From positions 434,001 to 498,000 of the forward strand of contig NZ_JAJTUT010000002.1 of the NCBI RefSeq assembly GCF_022399565.1: 64,000 nucleotides of DNA, written 5' to 3'. Below the pieces are notes generated by a model. The model saw only the letters and a list, made by a program, of their open reading frames with translations. It searched no databases and had not been told where the DNA came from. Below, piece by piece: positions 43,401 to 51,152 of the stretch. Numbering within the stretch: the stretch's first letter is position 1; every line of letters begins with the position of its first letter. The translations under genes were made by a program, and so were the position numbers. Source of the DNA: Flavobacterium algicola (lineage in GTDB: Bacteria; Bacteroidota; Bacteroidia; Flavobacteriales; Flavobacteriaceae).

Positions 43401-43692
43401 AAATGCTACCAATGCCCCTACATTATCAACTTTGTATTTGGAGAAATCAGATTTCATTAGATTGAACACAGCCCGATTAGGTTATAACTTTCAATCAAAT
43501 AAAATAAAATGGATGCAGGGAGTAACACTGTATATTACAGGACAAAATTTGTTGACATTTACAAATTACAGTGGCTATGACCCCTTAATCAACAGTCCAA
43601 AATCAAGCGGTGGAAACCAGTCAATCGGAATCGATTACTCAAGCTATCCTACATCTAGAACTTTTATCCTTGGAGCAACTTTAAAATTATAA
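40417..43692 (+). CDS. SusC/RagA-family TonB-linked outer-membrane transporter with STN domain
   Basis: 1091 residues. A leader ending near residue 29 is followed by a secretin/TonB N-terminal (STN) signalling domain (about 35-110), typical of transporters that talk to a FecR protein. A carboxypeptidase-like domain (about 125-205, [18 protein letters not shown]) precedes the plug: [37 protein letters not shown] and [30 protein letters not shown] (in parts), a strong SusC signature. The barrel ends ILGATLKL. It imports an oligomer together with the SusD lipoprotein encoded 3 bp downstream. Substrate not identifiable; no glycan enzyme is nearby. Confidence 0.95.
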   Translation: [1091 protein letters not shown]

Positions 43693-43695
43693 GTC

Positions 43696-45462
43696 ATGAA
43701 ATTAAATAAAATAGTTATAAAAAGTATGGTACTTGCCATCGCAACATTACTCTTGTCAAGTTGTACCAATTTAGATGAGGTTGTACTTGATGAAATTTTG
43801 GGTGCAGATGCGTCGAGTGTTGATGGTGCATTGGCAGCAGCATATGATCGCCTAGGAGATGGTACATTTGTTGGCAAAAGTGTTTTTTCAATGCAAGAAT
43901 TTACAACAGATGTTGCCTTATTACCTACGAGAGGGAGCGATTGGGGTGATGGAGGAAAATGGCGTGCAATGCATGAGTTTACTTGGAACTCTAGCAATGC
44001 AATTGTAACGGATAACTGGAATTTACTCACCAATGGAATTACGAGATCACTTTCTGCCATAAAAATAATTAGTAATAGCGAATCTGCAGATAAGGATATG
44101 TTTTTGGCAGAAGCAAAAGGACTTTTGGCTTATTATACTTATACTACATTAGATTTATATGGTCAAGCTCCTTACCGTGACCCGTCGATTGATGATGGGC
44201 CACTTGAAATATTACAAGCGGCTGAAGCTATAGATAAATTAATAGTGGATGTTGAAGAAATAATTCCTAATCTGGCTAGTTTGGGCGAAAAGAGTACGCA
44301 TACGGGGAGGTTTACAAAAGAGGCCGCTTACAGTTTATTGTCTGCCATGTATTTGAATAGGGCAGTGTTTAAAGATCGTTATAATGCCAATTCTAATTTT
44401 AATTTTACAGAAGCGGCTGTATCAGGTACCGGTACTGATATGGACCGCGTGATTTACTATACTTCTCTACTAATTGATACGGGCAAATTTAAATTAGAGA
44501 AAAATTATTTTGATAATTTCAGTATTGACAATTCTAAAGGATCAGAGTTCATATTTGTAATAGTGCAAAAGATTGATAATATAAGGAATGGCGATAATGA
44601 TTTTGCATACAATTCGATGGAAAGAAATCAAAGAGCTTCCCCATCAAACAGAGGAACAAATGCTTCTTGCACTACACCTGAATTTTATCACAGTTGGGAC
44701 AACAACCATGATGACCCACGTTTTGCCAGAGCTTATCAATATAGCGATGGTACTTGGTTTACAAATACTGAAGTAGGAAGTGTTCCTGCGACAGATATTG
44801 TGCCTAATAGTGACAACTTGCCTTGGTTTCATTTTACCAGAGGTATGATCGACGGACCTCAATATGGACCAAAGTTAACATCAACGGGTGATTTTGAAAG
44901 AACAACGGATGGTAGGATAAAGGTATCCGAATTGTATATGGAGAAAAGCACATCTACGCGAATGAACTTTACGCCTGAACTTAATTTTGATAATCCAACG
45001 CAATCGGTGTTTGCTCAAAATCAAATCAATCGCGGTGTAAGATGTTTTAAATGGGAATTTGATCCAGAAGCAGGTAACGGTGCGAGCAAAGTAGACATTC
45101 CGTTATTCAGACTAGGAGGGATCTATACCATGAGAGCGGAAGCTTACTATCGAAAAGGACAAGTTGCATCAGCCCTTTCAGATGTAAATGCATTGCGAAT
45201 TAATAGAACGCGAGAAGCTTTATATAACAATGCACCAGGAAAAGCCTTAACATCTATTGATAGTGAAGTTCTATACAAAGAGATTGGATTTGAAATGTAT
45301 TGGGAAATGTACAGAAGACCACAAATGATTCGTTTTGGTAAGTACGATTTGGCATATACTGCAAAACCAGTTTCAGAACCTTACAGAAGAATCTTTCCTA
45401 TTCCACAGCAGACATTAGATGTTACCAAAGATTTTATACAAAATTTTGGTTACACAAATTAA
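43696..45462 (+). CDS. SusD/RagB-family nutrient-binding lipoprotein
   Basis: 588 residues. A lipobox LLSSC (Cys about 23) anchors it to the outer membrane. TPR-like helices of the SusD fold are visible: ASSVDGALAAAYDRLGDG near the start, AEAKGLLAYYTYTTLDLYGQAPYRD at about 135-160, GRFTKEAAYSLLSAMYLNRAV at about 200-220, and LRINRTREALYN near 495. The C-terminus has EIGFEMYWEMYRRPQMIRFGKY and RRIFPIPQQTLD, both highly typical. It caps the SusC transporter and binds substrate. A terminator follows, ending the FecI-FecR-SusC-SusD locus. Confidence 0.95.
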   Translation: MKLNKIVIKSMVLAIATLLLSSCTNLDEVVLDEILGADASSVDGALAAAYDRLGDGTFVGKSVFSMQEFTTDVALLPTRGSDWGDGGKWRAMHEFTWNSSNAIVTDNWNLLTNGITRSLSAIKIISNSESADKDMFLAEAKGLLAYYTYTTLDLYGQAPYRDPSIDDGPLEILQAAEAIDKLIVDVEEIIPNLASLGEKSTHTGRFTKEAAYSLLSAMYLNRAVFKDRYNANSNFNFTEAAVSGTGTDMDRVIYYTSLLIDTGKFKLEKNYFDNFSIDNSKGSEFIFVIVQKIDNIRNGDNDFAYNSMERNQRASPSNRGTNASCTTPEFYHSWDNNHDDPRFARAYQYSDGTWFTNTEVGSVPATDIVPNSDNLPWFHFTRGMIDGPQYGPKLTSTGDFERTTDGRIKVSELYMEKSTSTRMNFTPELNFDNPTQSVFAQNQINRGVRCFKWEFDPEAGNGASKVDIPLFRLGGIYTMRAEAYYRKGQVASALSDVNALRINRTREALYNNAPGKALTSIDSEVLYKEIGFEMYWEMYRRPQMIRFGKYDLAYTAKPVSEPYRRIFPIPQQTLDVTKDFIQNFGYTN

Positions 45463-45484
45463 AAATAGCTCTTCATATAAATAT

Positions 45485-45520
45485 AAAAATCCGTCAAAAA
45501 CTAATTTGACGGATTTTTTA
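45485..45520. terminator. Bidirectional terminator between SusD gene and hypothetical gene
   Basis: A 14-bp stem, AAAAATCCGTCAAA with TTTGACGGATTTTT, has a 6-nt loop and A/T runs on both sides. It ends the plus-strand SusD transcript and the minus-strand tsaD operon. Confidence 0.9.
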
Positions 45521-45546
45521 TATTATAGAGTTCATTAGTAAATGAT

Positions 45547-46113
45547 TTACTCAATACACTTCAAATAATTAATGAAGTAAGTTTCTGGTAAATATACTTT
45601 CTTATTCATTTCTGAGGTAACTTCTTTCTTTACCAAATAATCATCGGTACTTGTCAAAAATTTGATTCGCATTAAATTGACTGGAGAGCTTTTGAGGTCT
45701 TCAATAGAGCCTTTAATAAACATAAAAGTGCCCATTGTTAATCTACTATCAATTCCGTCGACATTGCGAATTAGCGTACCGCAACTTTCCTTGTCAAGAT
45801 GTAGCATTGTAATCACTTTTCCATTTTGTAATTGAAGATATAACTTAGAATTTTTGTCGAAGCATTTGGCAGACATAAAATCTTTACTTTTCTGAATTAA
45901 CTGAATGTTTAAACTAGGAAAACCATTATCAGTAACTAGGGAACAAAATATATACTCAGACTTTCCCGCAAAGTTTTTTTCTGAAATTAAGTATTCATTT
46001 GTTAGTTTGTATACGCCTAATGAATCGGTTACATTGACACTGTATTCACAATCTTTCTGAGCAAAAACAGCTGTATTGATAAGTAGAACGAATGCGATAA
46101 AAAGGTTTTTCAT
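45547..46113 (-). CDS. Exported hypothetical protein
   Basis: 188 residues with a signal peptide (about 1-18, ends VFAQK). The mature part contains four cysteines (CEYS, FCSL, KCFD, SCGT) and a final KCIE. I see no known domain. Predicted beta-rich. It is the last gene of the minus-strand operon that starts with tsaD; it begins 9 bp after the stop of the methyltransferase gene, so it is co-transcribed, which does not define its role. Family unknown to me. Confidence 0.72.
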   Translation of the reverse strand: MKNLFIAFVLLINTAVFAQKDCEYSVNVTDSLGVYKLTNEYLISEKNFAGKSEYIFCSLVTDNGFPSLNIQLIQKSKDFMSAKCFDKNSKLYLQLQNGKVITMLHLDKESCGTLIRNVDGIDSRLTMGTFMFIKGSIEDLKSSPVNLMRIKFLTSTDDYLVKKEVTSEMNKKVYLPETYFINYLKCIE

Positions 46114-46122
46114 GTTTTGGTT

Positions 46123-47304
46123 TTATGGTATTTTGTTGCAAATTAAAACTATTTTATCATTATTTTCAATAGTTGTAAAAAAAGAATAGGTCGTACCACC
46201 ATCTTTAATTTTCCATTTTTTACGAATATTCTCAACTGTCTCCGGAAAATTTCGGGTAGTAATGTTACTTTTTGTATTTGAAAGCTCAGTTTTAATTTCA
46301 CTTTTATTATACGGAACCACCTTGTGAATTTCGAACCTACGACCAGGGAAATCAATCAATTCATCTGAAGTGTATAGGTGGGAATGTTTATGAAGCTTTT
46401 CTAAATTATAATTCAAAGCAACTTCAGTAAACCCGCCCGATTTCATGATCGCACTATTGGGCTCGTAAATATACCGCTTGGGCATTCCCATCAATGGCTC
46501 ATTAGAATTTTCTCCTAATATAAAATCAAAGACTTCTGTTTTGTCTTTTAATAAATTGGCTGTTTTGATTGAAACAGGACCTACATATTCCTTATGTATC
46601 TCCCATAATAATTCTTTGACCTCATTTTCAAGTGCAATGACATGAATGTTTTTCACATTTTTCAATTCCGTCAGGGCAGAGCTAAGGTCTAATAATGGAG
46701 CTGTTTTTATTAATATTTTATTTGAGTATTCAAAATAAAAATCCAAATTCTCAGGTACGTTTGGCAAACAGTCTTTTAGCAAGAAAACCTTGCCCTTGGC
46801 GTCATTACGACGGCTAGGATCAATATAGATCCAATCCCATTTCTGAGAGAGATGCAATAAGGTTTCTCTGCTGTCACCAACACAACATTTAATATTTGAA
46901 ACTTGCAATTGCTTTAAGTTGTGGGATACAATATTCGAAAGTTCAGGGTTAATTTCGCAATGTATTATTTGCGGTATCACTTTCGAAAAATAAAAATCAT
47001 CTATGCCAAAACCACCAGTTAGATCTATTAAGCTCTCGCCTGAAACAAGAGTTGATTTGTAGAGGGCTGTTTTTTCTGATGAGGTTTGTTCTATCGAAAT
47101 TTTGGTAGGATAAATAATGCTCTCTGTTTGAAACCATAATGGTAACTTATCCTTAGATTTTGCTTTTGCCTCTATTTGCTTTACAATATCAATCCATTCA
47201 ACCTCGGGAAAAGGATTTTTTTGCAACGCCAATTTTGACAAAGGAATTGTTAAACTATTATTGATAAACTCTTGGATAGAGGATTTTAAAATAGGGGACT
47301 CCAA
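46123..47304 (-). CDS. Class I SAM-dependent methyltransferase with THUMP-like domain
   Basis: 393 residues. An N-terminal helical part (about 1-95) precedes a Rossmann methyltransferase core. LIDLTGGFGIDDFYFSK at about 93-109 is the SAM-binding motif I, CEINPELSNIVSHNL is motif II, and DWIYIDPSRRNDAKGKVFLL at about 170-190 holds the catalytic-loop D-P-S-R. The C-terminal third has the THUMP-like pattern (MPKRYIYEPNSAIMKSGGFTEVA, in parts). The family is predicted to modify RNA, but the target is unknown. It begins 2 bp after the stop of the AI-2E transporter-family gene. Confidence 0.86.
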   Translation of the reverse strand: MESPILKSSIQEFINNSLTIPLSKLALQKNPFPEVEWIDIVKQIEAKAKSKDKLPLWFQTESIIYPTKISIEQTSSEKTALYKSTLVSGESLIDLTGGFGIDDFYFSKVIPQIIHCEINPELSNIVSHNLKQLQVSNIKCCVGDSRETLLHLSQKWDWIYIDPSRRNDAKGKVFLLKDCLPNVPENLDFYFEYSNKILIKTAPLLDLSSALTELKNVKNIHVIALENEVKELLWEIHKEYVGPVSIKTANLLKDKTEVFDFILGENSNEPLMGMPKRYIYEPNSAIMKSGGFTEVALNYNLEKLHKHSHLYTSDELIDFPGRRFEIHKVVPYNKSEIKTELSNTKSNITTRNFPETVENIRKKWKIKDGGTTYSFFTTIENNDKIVLICNKIP

Positions 47305-47306
47305 AT

Positions 47307-48398
47307 CTAAATATTTTCGGTTAATACAGAGACGATTTTGTTATTTGGGAAAAACTCTTTTAATACGACTTTCAACATAGTGTAAATCGGAATCGCGATA
47401 ATCATTCCGAAGACACCAAAAGTAATTCCACTGATCAAGATAACTAAAAATATTTCAAGGGGATGAGATTTTACACTTTTCGAAAATATAATTGGAGAAC
47501 TAATATTGTTATCAATCACTTGCACAAGCAAAAATCCGATCACTACATAAATAGTCGTTGGTAAAACTTCGGTTCTAAAATCACTTCCAATTCCGCCAAT
47601 TAAGGTAAGTATAGCTGCCAAAATAGTCGCTACTATTGGTCCTATGTATGGTATGATATTTAAAAGAGCACACAAAAACGCTATGATAAATGCATTTTCT
47701 GAGTTGAAAATTAAAAGTACAATCAAGTAAAGGATGAATACTGCCGTAAGTTGAATCAATAAACCTATAAAATATCTTGTCAGCAGTTTGTTAATTTTTT
47801 CTACAGAGTTCAAAATTTTATCTTCGTTTTCATCTGGGAGGATTAACTTGGCTTTTTCCTTAAAAATCAATTGATCTTTCATAAAGAAAAATGTGATAAA
47901 AAAAACAGAAGCCAACCCCATACCAAAACCTGCAATTAAATTTAAAATGGAATTGATAAAGTTGGTAAAATAATTGAAATTAATTTTGGAAGAGAGATTT
48001 GATTCCTTTAAAAGTTCCTGAAAATCTATGGAGTTAAGACTGAAATAATTTTCAATATTTTTTTCGATAGTCATGAATTGACTTTGTAAAGAATCAGTAT
48101 CGAGCAGCGATAAATTTGAAGCTTGCGAAATAATTAGAGGTACAAATAGGAGGATGAAACCCACTAAAAGTGACAAAAATAACAGAAGGGTAAATACCGT
48201 AGCTACTGTGTTACTCATTTTAAGTCTAACATGTAAAAACCTAAAAATTGGACTAGCAATTAAGCACAATATCAATGAAATCACAACATATAATATTGCT
48301 GTTTGAATTTGATATAAAAAGTAAAGAACAAGACATGATATTACCAAAATAGTAACAGCTCTTACTATTCCGTTTGCAATAATTTTTGATGTGATCAT
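47307..48398 (-). CDS. AI-2E/PerM-family transporter
   Basis: 363 residues with about eight transmembrane helices: three near the N-terminus (about 8-30, 32-55, 62-90), a long soluble insertion (about 95-145), then helices at about 150-175, 205-235, 238-265, 270-300 and 310-345. The family signature ALLNIIPYIGPIVATILAAILTLIGG (in parts, near 242-267) and the later HPLEIFLVILISGITFGVFGMIIAIPIYTMLK are clear. Members export varied solutes and protons; the AI-2 label is historical and not evidence for quorum sensing here. Confidence 0.9.
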   Translation of the reverse strand: MITSKIIANGIVRAVTILVISCLVLYFLYQIQTAILYVVISLILCLIASPIFRFLHVRLKMSNTVATVFTLLLFLSLLVGFILLFVPLIISQASNLSLLDTDSLQSQFMTIEKNIENYFSLNSIDFQELLKESNLSSKINFNYFTNFINSILNLIAGFGMGLASVFFITFFFMKDQLIFKEKAKLILPDENEDKILNSVEKINKLLTRYFIGLLIQLTAVFILYLIVLLIFNSENAFIIAFLCALLNIIPYIGPIVATILAAILTLIGGIGSDFRTEVLPTTIYVVIGFLLVQVIDNNISSPIIFSKSVKSHPLEIFLVILISGITFGVFGMIIAIPIYTMLKVVLKEFFPNNKIVSVLTENI

Positions 48399-48448
48399 AA
48401 GTTGAATTATATGGATTCAAATGTAGTTTAAAATCAGTCCAAAATTGC

Positions 48449-49093
48449 TTAGTTATTAAAAATGTAGTACAAAATATTAGCACCCATTTTTAATGCTTTC
48501 TGACGCACAGCTACAGGATCATTATTTACTTCGGCATTTTCCCAACCATCACCTAAATCAGCCTCGTACGTATATAGTAACACCAATCTACCTTTTACAA
48601 ATATTCCAAATGCTTGCGGTCGTTTGCCATCATGCTCATGAATTTTGGGCAATCCGGTTGGGAAAGAATATGGTTTTTGAAAAATCAAATGCGATGTAGG
48701 AAGTTCAACTAGAGCTATATTGGGAAATATTTTTTTTATTTCCTTTCGAATGTATTCGTCCAAACCATAATTATCATCAATATGAAGAAAACCTCCCGAG
48801 TTGAGGTAATTTTGTAGATTCTTGATTTCATTTTCGTTAAAGACGACGTTACCGTGACCTGTTAAATGTACAAAAGGATAGCTAAAAATATTTGGGCTCC
48901 CAGGCTCAACAGTGGCTGGTTTTGATTTTAATGTGGTCGCAATATTTGAATTGCAAAATTGTATTAAGTTGGGTAGTGACGTTGGATTTGCATACCAGTC
49001 GCCACCACCACTATATTTTAACAATGCAAGCTCTTGAGCAAAACTGCTCAAAGAATAGGTAAGTAAAATAAAAATAAAACATATTTTTTTCAT
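48449..49093 (-). CDS. DUF4159 secreted protein
   Basis: 214 residues with a signal peptide (about 1-19, ends SSFAQ). The fold is glutamine-amidotransferase-like, as in DUF4159: LLKYSGGGDWYANPTSLPNL at about 24-43, YPFVHLTGHGNVVFNENEI (in parts), LHIDDNYGLDEYIRKEIKKIFP and LVLLYTYEADLGDGWEN. The residues LTGHG stand where other members have the same motif. The role is unknown; family members are often in gliding or large periplasmic protein clusters. It is third in the tsaD operon, 16 bp after rsmE. Confidence 0.9.
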   Translation of the reverse strand: MKKICFIFILLTYSLSSFAQELALLKYSGGGDWYANPTSLPNLIQFCNSNIATTLKSKPATVEPGSPNIFSYPFVHLTGHGNVVFNENEIKNLQNYLNSGGFLHIDDNYGLDEYIRKEIKKIFPNIALVELPTSHLIFQKPYSFPTGLPKIHEHDGKRPQAFGIFVKGRLVLLYTYEADLGDGWENAEVNNDPVAVRQKALKMGANILYYIFNN

Positions 49094-49109
49094 CTTATCA
49101 AAGCATTAT

Positions 49110-49820
49110 TTAATTTTCATTAAAGAATGCTACACTGTGACAAGCTACCATTGCAGCCGTTTCTGTACGCAATCGTGTAACTCCAAGAGACACTGCTTGA
49201 AATTTATTATCTAATGCCAACTGAATTTCTTTTTCTGAAAAATCTCCTTCTGGTCCAATTAACATTGTTACGTCCTCATTTGCCTTTAATACAAATTTAA
49301 GTGTTTTTTTATCAGTTTCTTCACAATGGGCAATTAATCTAAGACCGCGCTTTGCTTCTTGAGCTACAAATTCTTTGAACGTTACTGCTGGATTTAACTT
49401 AGGTAAATACACTTCATTAGACTGCTTCAATGCTGATAAAATTATTTTTTCATAGCGATCTTTATTAATAACTTTTCTCTCTGATCGATCGCACAATATA
49501 GGAGTGATTTCATGTATTCCTATTTCTGTTGCTTTTTCTAGAAACCATTCAAAACGATCGTTCATTTTGGTAGGCGCAACCGCTAGATGTAAATAATAAG
49601 GTAAGGCTTCTTTTTTGGTTAATGATATAATTTCGACTGTACATTTATTGTCAGATGCCAATGTGATTTTGGTTTCAAACAAAAGGCCAAGGCCATTGGT
49701 TACATGAAGAATGTCTCCATCTCTTTTGCGTAATACTTTAATGATATGTCTGCTTTCTTCTTTATCAAAAGAAAAGTTTTTTGTAGTCTCTGTAAGGTCG
49801 CTATTGTAAAATAATTGCAT
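49110..49820 (-). CDS. rsmE: 16S rRNA (uracil(1498)-N3)-methyltransferase RsmE
   Basis: 236 residues. An N-terminal PUA-like domain (about 1-70, FDKEESRHIIKVLRKRDGD, DGDILHVTNG) is followed by a SPOUT domain. The trefoil-knot SAM site is MLIGPEGDFSEKEIQLA at about 188-204 and SLGVTRLRTETAAMVAC at about 214-230; EKATEIGI at about 93-100 is also typical. It methylates N3 of U1498 in 16S rRNA. It is encoded 3 bp after tsaD, so translation is probably coupled. Confidence 0.95.
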   Translation of the reverse strand: MQLFYNSDLTETTKNFSFDKEESRHIIKVLRKRDGDILHVTNGLGLLFETKITLASDNKCTVEIISLTKKEALPYYLHLAVAPTKMNDRFEWFLEKATEIGIHEITPILCDRSERKVINKDRYEKIILSALKQSNEVYLPKLNPAVTFKEFVAQEAKRGLRLIAHCEETDKKTLKFVLKANEDVTMLIGPEGDFSEKEIQLALDNKFQAVSLGVTRLRTETAAMVACHSVAFFNEN

Positions 49821-49823
49821 AAT

Positions 49824-50858
49824 TTAGAATTGAATTCGTGCTTTAGAAACTACGGTGGCAGTTTCAAATTTTTGGGATAAAAACTTTTGATAACCTACAA
49901 TTCCAATCATTGCAGCATTATCGGTTGTGTATTCAAATTTTGGTATAAAGGTTTTCCAACCATATTTTTGTTCGCTTTCTTTCAATGTTTTTCTAATTCC
50001 CGAATTGGCAGAAACACCACCGCCAATAGCGATTTGAGTAATACCTGTTTCCTTAACAGCAAGTTTTAATTTGTCCATTAAAATTTCGATAATAGTATAT
50101 TGAATAGAAGCGCAAATGTCATTCATGTTTTCGATAATAAAATTCTCATTCTCTAATTTCTTCTTTTGAATGAAATATAAGATTGCTGTTTTTAAACCTG
50201 AGAAACTGAAATCCAATCCGGCCACTTTGGGTTTTGTAAATTTGAATGCTAATGGATTCCCAAGCTGGGCATTCTTATCGACCAATGGACCACCGGGATA
50301 AGGGAGTCCAAGAATTTTTGCTGATTTGTCAAATGCTTCTCCTACGGCATCATCTGTAGTTTCACCGATTATAGTCATGTCAAAGAAGCCATCGACCTTA
50401 ACAATTTGTGTATGACCACCACTAATAGTGAGTGCCAAAAAAGGAAATTCGGGTTTGTCATATCCTTCCTCATGTATAAAGTGAGCAAGAATATGCGCAT
50501 GCATATGATTGACAGCAATCAACGGAATATTTAAGGCTATTGCCATAGATTTTGCAAAAGAACTTCCCACGAGTAATGACCCCATTAGTCCAGGTCCTTG
50601 TGTAAATGCGATTGCGGTGAGTTGTTCTTTCTGAATATTTGCTTTATTTAAAGCGGCATCTATTACTGGAACGATATTTTGTTGATGCGCCCTTGATGCT
50701 AGTTCGGGAACAACACCTCCATATTGTGAATGAATAAGTTGATTTGCCACAACATTTGACAGCACTTTGTCGTTCTGTAAAACAGCGGCGGCGGTATCAT
50801 CACAGGAACTTTCGATGGCAAGAATAAAAACCTCGGAATTTTGCATAAAAAGGGACAA
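49824..50858 (-). CDS. tsaD: tRNA N6-adenosine threonylcarbamoyltransferase TsaD
   Basis: 344 residues. ILAIESSCDDTAAAVL at about 12-27 is the ASKHA opening. The metal-binding HMHAHILAHF near 118-127 and ITQIAIGGGVSANSGIR and YTTDNAAMIG near the C-terminus complete the set. TsaD transfers threonylcarbamoyl from its adenylate to A37 of ANN-decoding tRNAs, with TsaB and TsaE, and is essential in most bacteria. First gene of a six-gene minus-strand operon. Its promoter box is half of an inverted repeat shared with divergent tamB. The residue after the first four (MSLFMQ) leaves Met5 as an alternative start. Confidence 0.96.
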   Translation of the reverse strand: MSLFMQNSEVFILAIESSCDDTAAAVLQNDKVLSNVVANQLIHSQYGGVVPELASRAHQQNIVPVIDAALNKANIQKEQLTAIAFTQGPGLMGSLLVGSSFAKSMAIALNIPLIAVNHMHAHILAHFIHEEGYDKPEFPFLALTISGGHTQIVKVDGFFDMTIIGETTDDAVGEAFDKSAKILGLPYPGGPLVDKNAQLGNPLAFKFTKPKVAGLDFSFSGLKTAILYFIQKKKLENENFIIENMNDICASIQYTIIEILMDKLKLAVKETGITQIAIGGGVSANSGIRKTLKESEQKYGWKTFIPKFEYTTDNAAMIGIVGYQKFLSQKFETATVVSKARIQF

Positions 50859-50889
50859 ATTTTGAATTATATTTGACGAACCGAAATTT

Positions 50890-50930
50890 AAATTCTTTAA
50901 TTTTACGGCGCAGCCAAAATTAAAGAATTT
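50890..50930. promoter_or_regulatory. 15-bp inverted repeat at divergent tsaD/tamB promoters
   Basis: AAATTCTTTAATTTT and AAAATTAAAGAATTT are perfect complements separated by 11 bases, in which GGC and GCC can pair again. Each arm carries a -7-like box: TAATTTTA on plus (50898-50905) and the exact TAATTTTG on minus (50915-50922). A plus-strand TTTG stands at 50872-50875. It is probably the promoter pair for both directions, and a possible shared operator. Confidence 0.65.
50915..50922 (-). promoter_or_regulatory. -7 promoter box of the tsaD operon
   Basis: The minus strand reads TAATTTTG, an exact TAnnTTTG match, 57 bp before the tsaD ATG, inside the inverted repeat. Confidence 0.5.
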
Positions 50931-50932
50931 TT

Positions 50933-51152
50933 GTGAAAGGACAGAAGCTTTCGCTGTGCAATATCCATTTTTTAGAAAAAAATAAAAAACAAGAAAATTA
51001 AAAAGACTATTAAAATAATTTCAAGTATCATAATCGGATTAGTAATCCTTTTACTAGTACTTGCTATAGCACTTTCGACCTCATTTGTACAAACTAAAAT
51101 TGCAAATTACGTAACGCAAACTCTAAATAAAGATTTTGGCGTTGATATCTCT
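50933..51152 (+). other. N-terminal coding region of tamB upstream of its first ATG
   Basis: In the tamB frame the DNA is open from 50976 and encodes a Lys-rich start and a membrane helix (IISSIIIGLVILLLVLAI, about 51012-51070), then FVQTKIANYVTQTLNKDFG, the conserved TamB opening. No ATG, GTG or TTG lies in that frame before 51153. A GTG at 50933 starts another frame (KGQKLSLCNIHFLEKNKKQEN, then a stop at 50999). That frame would join the tamB frame if one base were skipped in the A-rich stretch 50976-50996. Either a sequencing indel, a real mutation or slippage explains this. Confidence 0.6.
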
